Below, piece by piece: positions 37,370 to 47,865 of a stretch of 64,000 nucleotides of DNA. The translations under genes and the position numbers were made by a program. The DNA comes from Rhineura floridana (taxonomy: Eukaryota; Chordata; Lepidosauria; Squamata; Rhineuridae), in the NCBI RefSeq assembly GCF_030035675.1, contig NC_084481.1, forward strand, positions 119,253,517 to 119,317,516, in the 5' to 3' direction. The notes under the pieces are model-generated. The model did no database searches, was not told where the DNA came from, and saw only the letters and a program-made list of their open reading frames with translations. Positions within the stretch are counted from its first letter, which is position 1. Each line of letters opens with the position of its first letter.

Positions 37370-37920
37370 TACATGCATTTAAATAGCACAGTGGTGTACA
37401 GCATAAAAACATAATACTACAATAACATCAATAAAAACATCAGTAAAGACTGGTTGGTTTTTAAAAAGCCACATTCCAAAGGCTTCTCTAAACAGCACAC
37501 TTTTCAAACAATGTCTGAAAGAAGGCAGGGATAACTTCGGCTGGATCTCTACTGGCAAGGAGTTCCACAGGGTAGGGCCCATCACACTAGAGGCTCAGTC
37601 CCTGGTAAAGGGTAACCAAACCTCAAGGGCACTAAGTGCCCCATCAGATGTTCTCAGTGATTAAGGTGAAGCATAAGGAATCAGGTGGTCCTTAAGGCAC
37701 TTTTGGCCCAAGTTGTTTTGGACTTTGTGAATGAATAGAAGAATCTTGAGCCTGGCCCGGTAGCAAACTGGCAAGGAGTGCAGCTCTCTCAGCAAAGGAA
37801 TAACATGTTGCCACTATCTTGCTCCTGTGAGCACTCTGGCCACTGCATTCTGCACTAGTTGCAGCTGCTGGACCAGACTCAATGGCAGCCCCATGTAAAG
37901 TGCATTATAGCAATCAAATA
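37370..37920 (-). mobile_element. L2-clade LINE, ORF2 C-terminus and 3' end
   Basis: The minus-strand frame 37379-37585 encodes MMGPTLWNSLPVEIQPKLSL, the L2 C-terminal motif. Upstream, degenerate codons match the region for cDNA words RLVQ, NAVARVL and LPVCYRARL. It is broken and 5'-truncated. The same layout occurs at 3784 and 60020. Confidence 0.75.
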
Positions 37921-38564
37921 TTGAAAACTGATTACTGTACATTTCTCCTGCACAAAGTCCCATGGGATGAATGCTCATGGGTATCCCATTGGTTTCAACT
38001 GGGCTTCCACAGGATAAGTCCTTTAAGACTTATTTTATTTAACTATATATATATATATAGCGTTTAATCAACAAAAAACTCTAAGTGATTTACATAGAAC
38101 AATCGAAAATATTCATAAAAAATACTGATGAAAGCAAACATCGAAACAAACTTCTGAATTTTCCCAGAAAAAAAATTGCTTCTGTGGTTACTCAGCTTTC
38201 TGAGACCTCCCCCGAGAATGACTCAGAAGTCCAGATTGTAAAAAGTATTTCATTTGATTAGATTAAGTTCCCAATATAAACCTTAACAACATTAAGTATT
38301 GGCTTTACATTTATAGGGATCCTGACTCACTAGATGAGTTTCCTTAAATACAAAAAAAGGACACACAGTATAAGGGAGTATGGGAAACACAACGTTAAAG
38401 TAGTGATGGCTGACAATGATCAAGGGCAAAATCATGGCTAAGGCTGCTTTCTAGAAGCAGTTTGTTTTAGAAGAGCCCCATAGATGTTGGTTGTGTCTTT
38501 TGGCAGCTACACAAAACAGACCCAATCAAATTCTGTGAACCTAATTTTTCAATTGTTTTCTAAG

Positions 38565-38650
38565 ATGGTATTATTGTTTTTAGGATTGTTAGCTGCCCTG
38601 AGCATTTTTTTTAAAGGCAAAGGCAGGAGATAAATCCTTTAAATCAAAAA
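38565..38650 (+). repeat. LINE 3' end fragment
   Basis: GTTAGCTGCCCTGAGCAT and GCAAAGGCAGGAGATAAATC form a LINE terminal hairpin and tail. Another LINE tail in reverse with a TATATA run lies near 38030-38110. The surrounding 37930-38560 shows nothing else. Confidence 0.45.
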
Positions 38651-38754
38651 GTGAGCAAGCATGTAGTGCAGAGAGCAAACAAATGTGTGTGCATGTACAC
38701 ACACACACACACTAGAGTGACACCCCATCTTGCTGAGATATAAGATGAAAGGGG

Positions 38755-39030
38755 GATAAGATGAAAGAGGTGCGCCTGGCGCCAACACTGTTATCTTTTC
38801 GGTGCCAGGTCAAGACTTTCCTCTTCTCCCAGGCATTTTAGCATGTGTTTTTAAATTGTTTTTATATTGTTTTGAATTTTAAAATTGTGTTTTAAATTGT
38901 TTTTAAAATACGTTTTTTAAATTGTGTATTTGTTTTAATGTTTTTGATTGCTGTAAACTGCCCAGAGAGCTTCGGCTATGGGGCGGTATACAAGTGCAAT
39001 AAATAAATTAAATTAAATTAAATTAAATCT
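38755..39030 (+). repeat. L2-clade LINE 3' end
   Basis: GGTGCGCCTGGCGCCAACAC and TTTTCGGTGCCAGGTCAAGA match, in opposite orientation, the element at 60020-60963. Then come a T-rich 3' UTR, GGGCGGTATACAAGTGCAAT and an AAATTAAATTAAATT tail. Confidence 0.8.
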
Positions 39031-39967
39031 CAAGCACTCCTGCTGCTTATATTAATACTGGTAACAGAAGGGGGAGCCTAGGAGAGCCTGCTTATGCCTT
39101 TCCTTGCACAACTGTCTTATAAGGTAGATCAGTTGTGACCCAAACTATCCAGTAATTGCTGCCACCACCCTACCCTTTTAGTACTTAGGGCTTCCAGATG
39201 GAAGGGGATTCTGGGCCTCTCAAGTAAACACTCACTGCCACTCAGCTTACCAAGGGCACAGTGCCTATTCCTAGCCCTGTCTCTCCCAGAGATCATAGCC
39301 CACTTTTCTCTGTCAACCCCAAACTTATGCCTCTGTGGCATGCACTAAGTGGCTTAAGCTCATGAGGTTACACTAACCCTGTGAGGCTGACAACAACTGT
39401 TAAATTATATAACATTTATTAGGAATAAAGGAGGCAGGAGAGAGATGAAAGGGATAAAGCAGAACATTGAAAATAAAAGGAACTTTTTAGCTGAAATCTA
39501 TCTTGGTCTACTTGCTTACAGACAGACGTCTGGTCTCCTCATGAATAACACAGCATAGATTGCCAGTTGCTGGTTCGCTGATGGTTGGTGAGGTATAGGG
39601 GACTGTCTTTACAGTCCCTTTTTATGGGCTTCTTAACCCCCCCCCCGTGGTCTTTGATTGGTAGCTGTCATCTCCTAGCCAATGATGCCCCACCTCATGT
39701 TTCCCAGGTAGCCCATTCACACATTTTGAGACTTGGGGAAATGGCTATCTTAATGTTAATTATAACCAGGATTTCTCTATGTGGGTGCCAGACAGAACCT
39801 ATCCTGTGCTTCTGTATTTGGGAACATGGCATGAAGGACATGCTTGGCTCTTCAGGCAAAATGGAAGGAATGAGATCAAAGCTTTTCTCCACACTTCTAT
39901 CAGTTGTATGGTTGTTAGGATCTTGCCTTATTCTTTATTGTTTTCATAGTAATTTAGGATTTGGGAA
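39031..39967. other. Intergenic DNA, no recognised feature
   Basis: Includes the longest anonymous open frame of the region (39585-40157, +, 190 codons). It crosses into the hAT-type element that begins at 39968, has no recognisable domain, and has no splice or promoter context, so I do not call it a gene. Confidence 0.5.
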
Positions 39968-40342
39968 CAGTAATGTAGTGGCAAATTCAGAAGTGCAGGT
40001 TCTCAACCATGCCACCTCCCTGAGGTGTTTTTTTTTTTGCTGTGGAGTTGAGAATGAGATCCTTGATAATGCCTGGGAACCAATAAGCATAAAAGAGGAG
40101 AGTGTTAGCTACCAAGAAGAGTCTTCTCAGTGTTTGACTCACCTCCTTTCACTCTGATTGGTTCCATTCAGCAGGAAAGGACAAGGAAGCATGTTAGAAG
40201 ACTCTTCTCAGTGGCTAACACACTCCCCTTTCATGCTGGTTGGCTTGTAGGATCCTGGAGACATAGGGACCCTGCTGGAACCCTGTTACCAAAAAACTAA
40301 AGGGTGTAAGACCCCCCAAGACCCTCCACAACTACACCCCTG
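39968..40342. mobile_element. Non-autonomous hAT-type element, copy 1
   Basis: 375 bp. One end starts CAGTAATGTAGTGGCAAATT; the other end, read from the opposite strand, starts CAGGGGTGTAGTTGTGGAGG. Flanking 8-mers TTTGGGAA and TTTGTGAA differ at one base, the hAT target-duplication length. The interior has repeated words TCTTCTCA, TTAGCTA and CTTTCA[TC]. No coding capacity. A related inverted copy is at 47866. Confidence 0.75.
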
Positions 40343-40429
40343 TTTGTGAACTGAGAATCGGGGCAGGGGTTTGCTCATGAAACTAAATAAGTGAGCAAGC
40401 ATGTATAAGTATGTGGTGGACAGATTAAG

Positions 40430-42215
40430 ATGGTCTGTCCCCGGAGACTAATGGAGTCCACTGGATTCTTGAATGCCCTGGGGGAGTTCCCAGTAGATAG
40501 AGCAGGTGACCCTGTTGAAGCCCTTGTCACACTGTGGAACAGTGAGGCGCGTTGGGCTCTTGACACGGTTGCCCCCAAGCACCCTTTCCAGCATTGTGGA
40601 GCCTGGCTTCCACCTTGGTACACCAGTTAAGGGCAATGAAACAGGCTGGATGACAGCTAGAGCGCAAGTGGTGAAAGACGTGCTGTGAGGCTGATTGGGC
40701 ATGAGTAAAACATCATAACCATGCCTACTGTGCAGCTGTGAGTGCAATGAAGAAGGCCCACTTCTCTGCCTCCATCACATCCTCAAGTAGCTGTCCAGTG
40801 GAGCCTTTCCGTATTGTCAGAGGTCTGTTGACATCAACTCCAGGAAATTGAGTTTTAGACCCTTTGGAGGCCCACCGTGAATTGTTTGTAAGGCACTTTG
40901 AGGGTAAAGTTGCTCACCTCTGTAGCAATCTTGATGCCCCATCCACATGTCTGTAGTCCCCAATGAGGTGTCCAGTGCAATGTCTGCTGCAACTTCTTGG
41001 GAACAGTTTCAGTTGATGCGGCCTGATGATGTAGACAAGGTACTTAGGATGATGCGGCCAGCAATGTGTCCTTTCGACCCTTGCCCTTCTTAGCTTATTA
41101 AAGCGTGCCGAGGGGGTTTGACCGAGTGGATCCAGGGTGTGGTCAATGCATCATTGCGGGAGGGAGTAGTTCCAGCCACCTTGAAAGAGGCGGTGATCCG
41201 ATCTCTCCTGAAAAAGCCCACCCTGGACCCATTGGTTTGTGACAACTACCGACCAGTTGCAAATACCCCCTTTTTAGGGAAGGTGATTGAGAGGGTTGTG
41301 GAGCAGCAATTGCAAGTACTCTTGGATGAAACAGATTATCTTGACCTGTTCCAGTCTGGCCTCAGGCCTGGTTATGGGACTGAATCAGCCTTGGTCACCC
41401 TGATGGATGACCTTTATTGGGAGAAGGACAGGGGGAATGCGACCCTGTTATTCTTACTTGATCTCTTAGCAGCTTTTGATACCATTGACCATGGTATCCT
41501 TCTGAGCCTACTTGGTGAGATGGGTATTGGAGGCACTGTTTTACAGTGGTTCGGATCCTATCTCCAGGGTTATTTTCAGGGAATAGCATTGGGTGATTGT
41601 CTTTCGCCCCCCTGGCAGTTGTGCTGTGGGATGCTACAGGGTACCATTTTGTCCCCCATGCTATTTAACATCTATATGAAGCCCTTAGGAGCGGTCATCA
41701 GGAGCTTTGGGGTGAGGTGTCAGCAGTTCGCTGATACCCAGCTCTATTTTAACATTTTAAAATTTAAATTTTAATTTTAATCTATTTTTGTCTTAATCTT
41801 GTTTTATATATCTTTTATAGTCTATTGTACCCATGCTCATTTGTATGTTAACTTGTTTTTATATTGTTGTACACCGCCCTGAGAGCTTGATGCTATAGGG
41901 CGGTTTAAAAATGTAATAAAATAATAAATAAATAAATAAATAATTTCTCCATAACATCTGAATCGGGAGAGGCCGTGCAAGCGCTGGACCACTGCCTGGA
42001 CTCGATGGTGGGTTGGATGAGGGCCAATAAACTGAGTCTGAAACCTAGCAAGAGAGAGGCGCTGTGGGTTGGTGGTTCCCAAGTTCAGATAATTGGTCAG
42101 TTGCCTGCTTTGGATGGGGTTGTACTCCCTCTGAAAGAGCAGGTCCGTAATCTGAGGGTTCTCCTGGATCCATCTGTTGCAGATGCTGTCAAGTTTCTGT
42201 GCTAGGTTAGTGCCC
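40430..42215 (+). mobile_element. L2-clade LINE, ORF2 without endonuclease, interrupted
   Basis: Plus-strand words in order: [106 protein letters not shown], then after an insertion MRANKLSLKPSKREALWVGG and LKEQVRNLRVLLDPS. The long frame 41118-41774 is open for 218 codons. Upstream codons are recognisable but broken. The 3' third is missing. Confidence 0.85.
41752..41945 (+). repeat. Short LINE 3' end inserted in the L2 element
   Basis: It breaks the L2 coding sequence between CAGCTCTATTT and CTCCATAACATCTG, which are contiguous in the copy at 3784-5432. It carries GTTGTACACCGCCCTGAGAG, GGGCGGTTTAAAAATG and an AATAAATAAATAA tail: a roughly 190-bp, 5'-truncated later insertion. Confidence 0.8.
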
Positions 42216-42952
42216 TGGAATCATAGAGCTGGGAAGGATCAGGCAGAAACTTTTTCTCAGTGGAGGTTCACATGTTCAAAAATTGGCTGAACTAATGGCA
42301 AATGTTCTTACTACTGGCTGTGAGGTCAGGGCCAGATAAATTATTTCTCTCCCCCCACCCCCCATTCACTTCACCATTCACTGAAAATGGATGTGGTTGC
42401 AATGCATGAGATTCGGTATAATGGAAGCAAGTTATCATTTTACACCAAAGCAAGAATGGCAAAAAAGTCTCATACTATGCTTAGGACTTTCTCAGAAACT
42501 TCAATGATGCATGGATCACAGGTGTGGGCTGAAGGGCTCTCTTATCTTCCAAAGAAGCAGATCCTTCGGATTTCCAGAGGAGGAGAGAAAAATCCTCCAC
42601 ACAGGATCAACTTTCTGACTGTCCAGATGAAATCCAGCTGAAAAGGAAAAGAAGGGAGCAACAGCAGAAAACATGAAGCAAGAAGGAAGCTGAATCCTTA
42701 AACCGATGCTGAGAAATTGCCCAATACGTTTCAATAAGAATCTTCCATGGGAGCACGGTAAATTTCTAACGTATATCGAATAGACATGAAAAGGAGTGCA
42801 AAATGTGAAGACAAATCAACGGAGATCTACTTTTAAATCAGAAGACGTACTTGATATGGTGGCAAGTTAAGATAGCACCCAGCCACTCTCCTTTGCACAT
42901 GCGCACCATCCCTTTTCTTTGCTGCACAAGGCCACCACACAGTGCCTTCTTG
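42216..42952. other. Intergenic DNA, no recognised feature
   Basis: No gene family or repeat recognised. The frame at 42387-42641 is anonymous and unsupported. Confidence 0.45.
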
Positions 42953-43070
42953 GCAGAGCTTGGAAAAGTTACTTTTTTGAACTACAACTCCCATCAGACC
43001 AATCCAGTGGCCATGCTGGCTGGGGCTGATGGGAGTTGTAGTTCAAAAAAGTAACTTTTCCAAGCTCTGC
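42953..43070. mobile_element. Near-perfect palindromic MITE, class B variant
   Basis: 118 bp with perfect 45-bp inverted arms (42953-42997 and 43026-43070) and a 28-base loop. Each arm begins GCAGAGCTTGGAAAAGTTAC and ends AACTACAACTCCCATCAG. No clear target duplication could be placed. Confidence 0.9.
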
Positions 43071-43943
43071 TTCTGGGAGATCTCTTGGGATGATGCATCC
43101 AGAATGTCATTGTGGAACTTCTCAAGCATGTATGTGTGCAATGCAGATGTGTGTATAGGGTCATGCTCAAGGCATTATTATTTTCCTCTTCCCATCCTGC
43201 TGCCAAAGAATTGGGTCCATGCATGGTGCAGTCATGGCACTTCAAGGGATTGCAGTGTTTTGGTACCGATCAAACTGTGCCACTCAGTTAAATGTGTCCC
43301 AATTTTACAGCCTGAAGCACAGGCTTCATCCTGCCTCTTGGCAGGGCTATCCTTGGCAATGTATCCTGTGTTTTCCTATACTTGTATTAGCCATCTGAAG
43401 ATGAACTCCATTTGGATTTAATTTTGCAGGGACAAGAACTCAAGTATACTCTCCAAATGAAGAGAAATGATCAATTAAAGCAATTATACTAACATATGCC
43501 ATCTAGTGCTATTTCTGTAACAACACGACTCAGGAGACATTCTGCCAATTGTGGGGGAGAGATTCAGAAATGGAAGGAGAGATTAATCATGCTGAAAATA
43601 TTGTTTCTGACGAGGAAGCGAGGTCTGGAACTGTGATGCTCTGCAGGCAATTGGAAGCTGCCGATACTGTGGGGCTTCATGGGGACCGGAGGGTGTTCAT
43701 ATGATTGAATGAGGTGGAGCTGAAGCAGCACCCAGTTTTTAGATCTATGACACTCCTGGTGTCACCCAGGCTCATTCAGTGGTAGCCCTTGTTCCTCACA
43801 TTCTAGTGCAGCTTCTGTTTGCCTGCATTGCTATTAGTTCTTTCTCCTCCTTCCCTGAACAATGAAATTGTCCAGCAGAGCTTTACAGGGTCACTTCCTT
43901 TCAAGAAGAAAGCCCTGGAGACTTACACTATCCCTTTCTGTTT
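43071..43943. other. Intergenic DNA, no recognised feature
   Basis: The frame at 43029-43421 (+) runs out of the palindrome and has no known domain. Nothing else is seen. Confidence 0.45.
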
Positions 43944-43951
43944 ATTTACAA

Positions 43952-44485
43952 CAGGGGTGAGGAGCCTCAGGGCCAAGGGCCAAATGTGGCCCTCCAGGGC
44001 CTCTCTATCTGGCCCTCAGGCCTCTCTCCAGGCTATACCTTCTACCCAGGGCACACCCCTCATTGGCCCTGCTCCACACTTTCCTTGAGCCTGGCTGGAA
44101 AGTGTCCTTGAACTCTGATCATGCTTCTTGCTTGCCTGGATGGAGAGATGTGAGGTGCAGATGTAAATGTAAATGTACTGCCTTCAAGTACATTCTGACT
44201 TATGGGGACCCTATGAATAGGGTTTTCATGAGGCTGAGAGGCAGTGACTGGCCCAAGGTCACCCAGTACGCTTCATGGCTGTGTGGGGATTTGAACCCTG
44301 GTCTCCCAGGTCGTAGTCCAACACCTTAACCACTACACCACATAGCCTACAGAACAACAGTCAAGAGTCACATCCACAACACCATCCACGTTGCCTCTGG
44401 CTCCACCTTCCGCTGACATGCGATTCCCAGAAGGTTGCTCACTAGGAAATGTGGCCCTCAGGCTGAAACAGGTTTCCCACCCCTG
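43952..44485. mobile_element. Non-autonomous hAT transposon with exact 8-bp target duplication
   Basis: The left end starts CAGGGGTGAGGAGCCTCAGG; the right end, from the other strand, starts CAGGGGTGGGAAACCTGTTT. ATTTACAA flanks it on both sides (43944-43951 and 44486-44493), an exact 8-bp duplication. The element is 534 bp, of which about 187 bp is a nested SINE. GGCCAAATGTGGCCCTCC near the left end is mirrored by AATGTGGCCCTCAGGC near the right end. No transposase is encoded. Confidence 0.85.
44161..44347 (-). mobile_element. Sauria-type SINE nested in the hAT element
   Basis: On the minus strand: tRNA-like head GTGGTGTAGTGGTTAAGG (box A) and GGGTTCAAATCC (box B), a body GGTGACCTTGGGCCAGTCAC, a BovB-like tail with CCTATTCATAGGGTCCCCAT, and an ACATTT-type 3' repeat. 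It is complete from head to tail. Confidence 0.85.
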
Positions 44486-44880
44486 ATTTACAAGTATATA
44501 GGTTGAACAGGTAGCAGTCAGTCAGACACTGCTAGTCCCTAGGCAACATCAATCTCAAAATAATAGCTGCAGCTTTGAAACTTTAAAACTGATTCTTGAG
44601 TTAGCCAACTCCCAAAACTTAGAACTGCTTTCTCTGGTCAAATTCAGACTTCACAAATCAGTCCTTTTTCAGTTCCTGCCATAATAGGTGGATGTTGTAG
44701 TAATCTGGTCAATATGGGATTAAAGTTAGATGCTCTTATTCGCATGGACTGCTGGAACAAGAGTCACACTGAAGACTTTTTCTTTCTAGGGCCTTTCAGT
44801 TTCTGTCCAGTGTTCTCCCAAAACAGCCTGTTTTGTTGAGCTTTCAGATAAATTGAGTAGTAGCAGTCATTTTATATTAT

Positions 44881-44973
44881 ATTGTATTGTATTGTATTGT
44901 ATTGTATTGTATTGTATTGTATTGTATTGTATTGTATTGTATTGTATTGTATTGTATTGTATTGTATTGTATT
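44881..44973. repeat. (ATTGT)18 microsatellite
   Basis: Eighteen uninterrupted ATTGT units plus a partial unit, preceded by ATATT variants. Perfect purity suggests recent expansion. Confidence 0.95.
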
Positions 44974-45054
44974 AAGCTCTTTTTTAAAAACCCTGTTGTT
45001 CCTGAACATCTTATTCTAGGTGATTAGAATAGCCACTGCCCATCGCAGCCCAGT

Positions 45055-45249
45055 TAGGAACATAGGAAGCTGCCTTGTATTGGTCAGACCATTGGTCCAT
45101 GTAGCTCAGTGTTGTTTACCATGACCATCAGTGGCTCTCCAGGGTTTCAGACAAGGTCTCTCCCTGCCCTACCTGGAGATGCTGGGGATTGACTGAGACC
45201 TTTTGCATGCAAGGCAGATGCTCTACCACTGAACTATGACCCTTCCCCA
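45055..45249 (-). mobile_element. tRNA-Ala-derived SINE
   Basis: Minus strand: head with AGTTCAGTGGTAGAGCATCT (box A) and a decayed box B, a body, and an end at CAAGGCAGCTTCCTATG. It is the most complete of the three copies of this family in the window. A tRNA gene is ruled out by the decayed box B and lost cloverleaf. Confidence 0.75.
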
Positions 45250-45259
45250 GGGCATCAGA

Positions 45260-46485
45260 GAAATCAACATAGAGAGTGCCTCTATGTGACATTCACTCCA
45301 CACCTTGTTAGACTGCAGCCTCTTCCATCTCTCCACTTTGCCCTTACTATCAGCCATTACTACTTTTCTAGAGGAATAGTTAGTAGTTCATTATCGCCCA
45401 CCAACCACGTGCTCGTGACATCCTCACAAGTCCCTTGGCTAGACTGCAGGCAGAAGGTCCAGAATACTGGCATCAGCACAGTGTGGAGAAAGGTACATTA
45501 TATAAATTTAATAAATAAATAATACTAGGAACCCCAGTGACTGGGCACTTCACACTTTCTGCAGCCCCCCCCCCGAACATTGACAACTCTTTCTGCAATA
45601 AATTTCTCATTGGCGTACATGAAACAGCAGCCATCAAAGAATTCCTATATTACTAAAAGGGATAAGAGAAGAAAAATAATAAACAATGACTGCGTTCAGA
45701 AATGAGTTAGTAAATAGCACTGCTTTGTTTGATATTGGTCATACACAACTTTTAGCCTAGCTGCATTCATATTAGTAATGGAAAAATCTATCCCTATGCT
45801 TGAATATTTTTTAAATGTTGATGCCAAGAATAAGAGCCACAAGAACTGTAATGACTAAAAGAAGCAGTAAATTCCTTATTAAGATATATCAATGGTCTTT
45901 TGTGGGGCACACCATATTTTACAGTTCACTGCGTCACCTGATTTTCATGGATTTATCTGTAGCAGGTCTAATTTTAGAAGGAAGTGTTAAAGCAGCTGAC
46001 ATTTTTCAGTGTCGTTTTTCATTTCTCTTAAGCAAAGTCACCATTACATAACAAGAAAGATTGACAGACTTGTCCACCCTCCACCTTTGGGTAAAATGCA
46101 CTCTGTTCTACCCACAGTCTAAGTCTAGCCACAGCTTTTTCACATCCTGCTGCAGGCCTAGAGACTACTATGGATGTTCCAACATGTTTGTGACATGCTC
46201 ACAAGCATGTCTAGTTTTCACATTGGCAACTAGTTTGGGTAATTGTTGCCACCCATTTCTTTATTTCAGTTGCACATGGGTTCCTGGGGGATGGTCCCCC
46301 AAGAAATCAGAAATAATTCTGATGTGATCACATGCCCACCTTCCTCATTTAGACCATGCTGCTTTCCAACCTAACCCTTCTCTGTCTATGTATCATGTGC
46401 AACATGCTTTGAAGAGTTATACAACTTCCAAACAGCACATTTTACGCAGCCCAGGAAAAAATAAGGCGCATGGGCAGTAACTATT
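45260..46485. other. Intergenic DNA, no recognised feature
   Basis: A short AATAAATAAATAA tail lies near 45506-45522. Otherwise no gene or repeat that I can support. Confidence 0.45.
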
Positions 46486-46489
46486 CAGC

Positions 46490-46620
46490 CTTGAGATGGG
46501 CTGTTGCTTTTGTGACCTGCTTGTGATCTTCTCAGAGGCATCTGGCTGGCCGCTATTGGAAACAGAGTACTGGATTACGTGGCCTGATCCAGCAGTTCTC
46601 TTTGTACAATCTTGGGTTCA
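46490..46620 (+). repeat. Interspersed repeat, same family as 16205
   Basis: AGAGGCATCTGGCTGGCCGC, AACAGAGTACTGGATTACGT and GGCCTGATCCAGCAGTTCTC repeat the word order seen at 16205-16340. Confidence 0.5.
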
Positions 46621-46624
46621 AATA

Positions 46625-47690
46625 TGTCCTGCCAACCTGAGGCATAACTGGAGTTGGCTACTGGTGCCTCCTGAGCTCCAACCTCCCAGGAAACGCCTGC
46701 TAAAGGAAGAAAAGGCTGGTGTGGCTTACAGATTTGCTCAGAATGACTAGGCTGAACATTTTTGTAAACCTCTGTCTCCCTCCCTTCCTCAAACTGCTTG
46801 GAGGGCCTGTTTTCTTCTGGTTCTTCCTAACGTGCACCCCTTGTGTACCTGTCCTTGAACCTGTCCAGAATTCTAATTTGAAGAGAGACAGAAAACTGCA
46901 TATCCATTAAAGAGTTCTCAAAAGAAACTTACTATAAATAAATGTACATGGCTAGTGGGGGGGGGAGAAAGATGAAAAGGGAGCAAGAGAGAAATGAAGA
47001 AAATAAATCAGCAATCCTGTGTGTCAGTTAGTGTCCCATCCTGTCCCATCTTTGCTTTCTGGGGGTTACTCTGGGCAGATCTCTGGCAGGTGTGAGTTTT
47101 GTCCACTGGGCCACCAGTTGTTGAGGAGATCGGCTTTTGCCAGCAAGACAGGACTTCCACCGGCAAGGGTTTTTTACACTGGCATGGGTTCTCCTCTGAT
47201 GGCAAGAGGAGGGGGGCTTGGATGTGCTGCATCCTAACATTGGGGTTGGATTGCACTTTTAGATCCTGCCTGACTATAATAAAGAAAATGCAGTTTCATA
47301 AAGAACTATCTCTGGAATTTTATAAAGAATAGAAAGGAAGTAAGTCAACATGTGTTTTTCTAAGTAACCCTAAATCACTGATAGGATCTACTGCTGCAAC
47401 AGCTGGGATGGTCACTAGTACACATTTTTACAAAACACATTCCTGATGATGAATAGATTTCCCATTATTGTTGTAACATCACAGATGATAATTGATTTAT
47501 TTGTTATGCTGCTGATATTGGTGTGTAAAAACCCAGTTGTACAGCAGTTATGACTAGCTGCACATTCTGTGCTTTGCATTCTGTTGTAGTTAACAGTCCT
47601 CTTAGTCTACTTGTCTAAGTTAGATTCTGTATGACTCCCATTGAAGCAACTGGAATTTTAATGGAGTAATGATAGTGGGGTAGGGAAAGA
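46625..47690. other. Intergenic DNA, no recognised feature
   Basis: Frames between 47008 and 47332 on both strands overlap one another and match no family. No clear repeat. Confidence 0.45.
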
Positions 47691-47694
47691 GGAC

Positions 47695-47775
47695 TTAGAG
47701 CGTTCTGGCATCTTAAAGATTAACTGGTTTGTTGTAGCAAGAGCTTTCATAAGGAACAGCCTGCTTTATCACAAG
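47695..47775 (-). repeat. Penelope-like element 3' fragment with hammerhead-like sequence, fossil
   Basis: On the minus strand GATAAAGCAGGCTGTTCC, TTATGAAAGCTC and CTACAACAAACCAGTTAATC, then TTTAAGATGCCAG, follow the order of the widespread reptile Penelope-type terminal repeat (CTGATGA, paired stem, GAAAGC, ACAA, GTTAGTC). It is old and degenerate; the family assignment is from memory. Confidence 0.45.
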
Positions 47776-47865
47776 CATGACAACGCATGAGGAAGGCTGG
47801 ATGGTAAACCCCGGAGGGGTACATTTGGTCTCCGGGCCTGAGATCGCCAACCTTGTTGTAGGGAG

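Noticed and set aside
39585-40157. 190-codon anonymous open frame
   Set aside because: It crosses the boundary of a hAT-type element at 39968, has no domain, promoter, splice or polyadenylation context, and is probably chance.
41118-41774. 218-codon open frame that could pass for a gene
   Set aside because: It is L2-clade reverse transcriptase (GTILSPMLFNIY and neighbours) within a truncated LINE.
44260-44347. Possible tRNA gene from good A and B boxes on the minus strand
   Set aside because: The boxes belong to a Sauria-type SINE with body and BovB-like tail; the acceptor stem does not close.
45180-45249. Possible tRNA-Ala gene
   Set aside because: Only the head of a SINE: box B is decayed, the cloverleaf is lost, and the SINE body follows. 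The same holds for 22400-22475 and 35893-35965.
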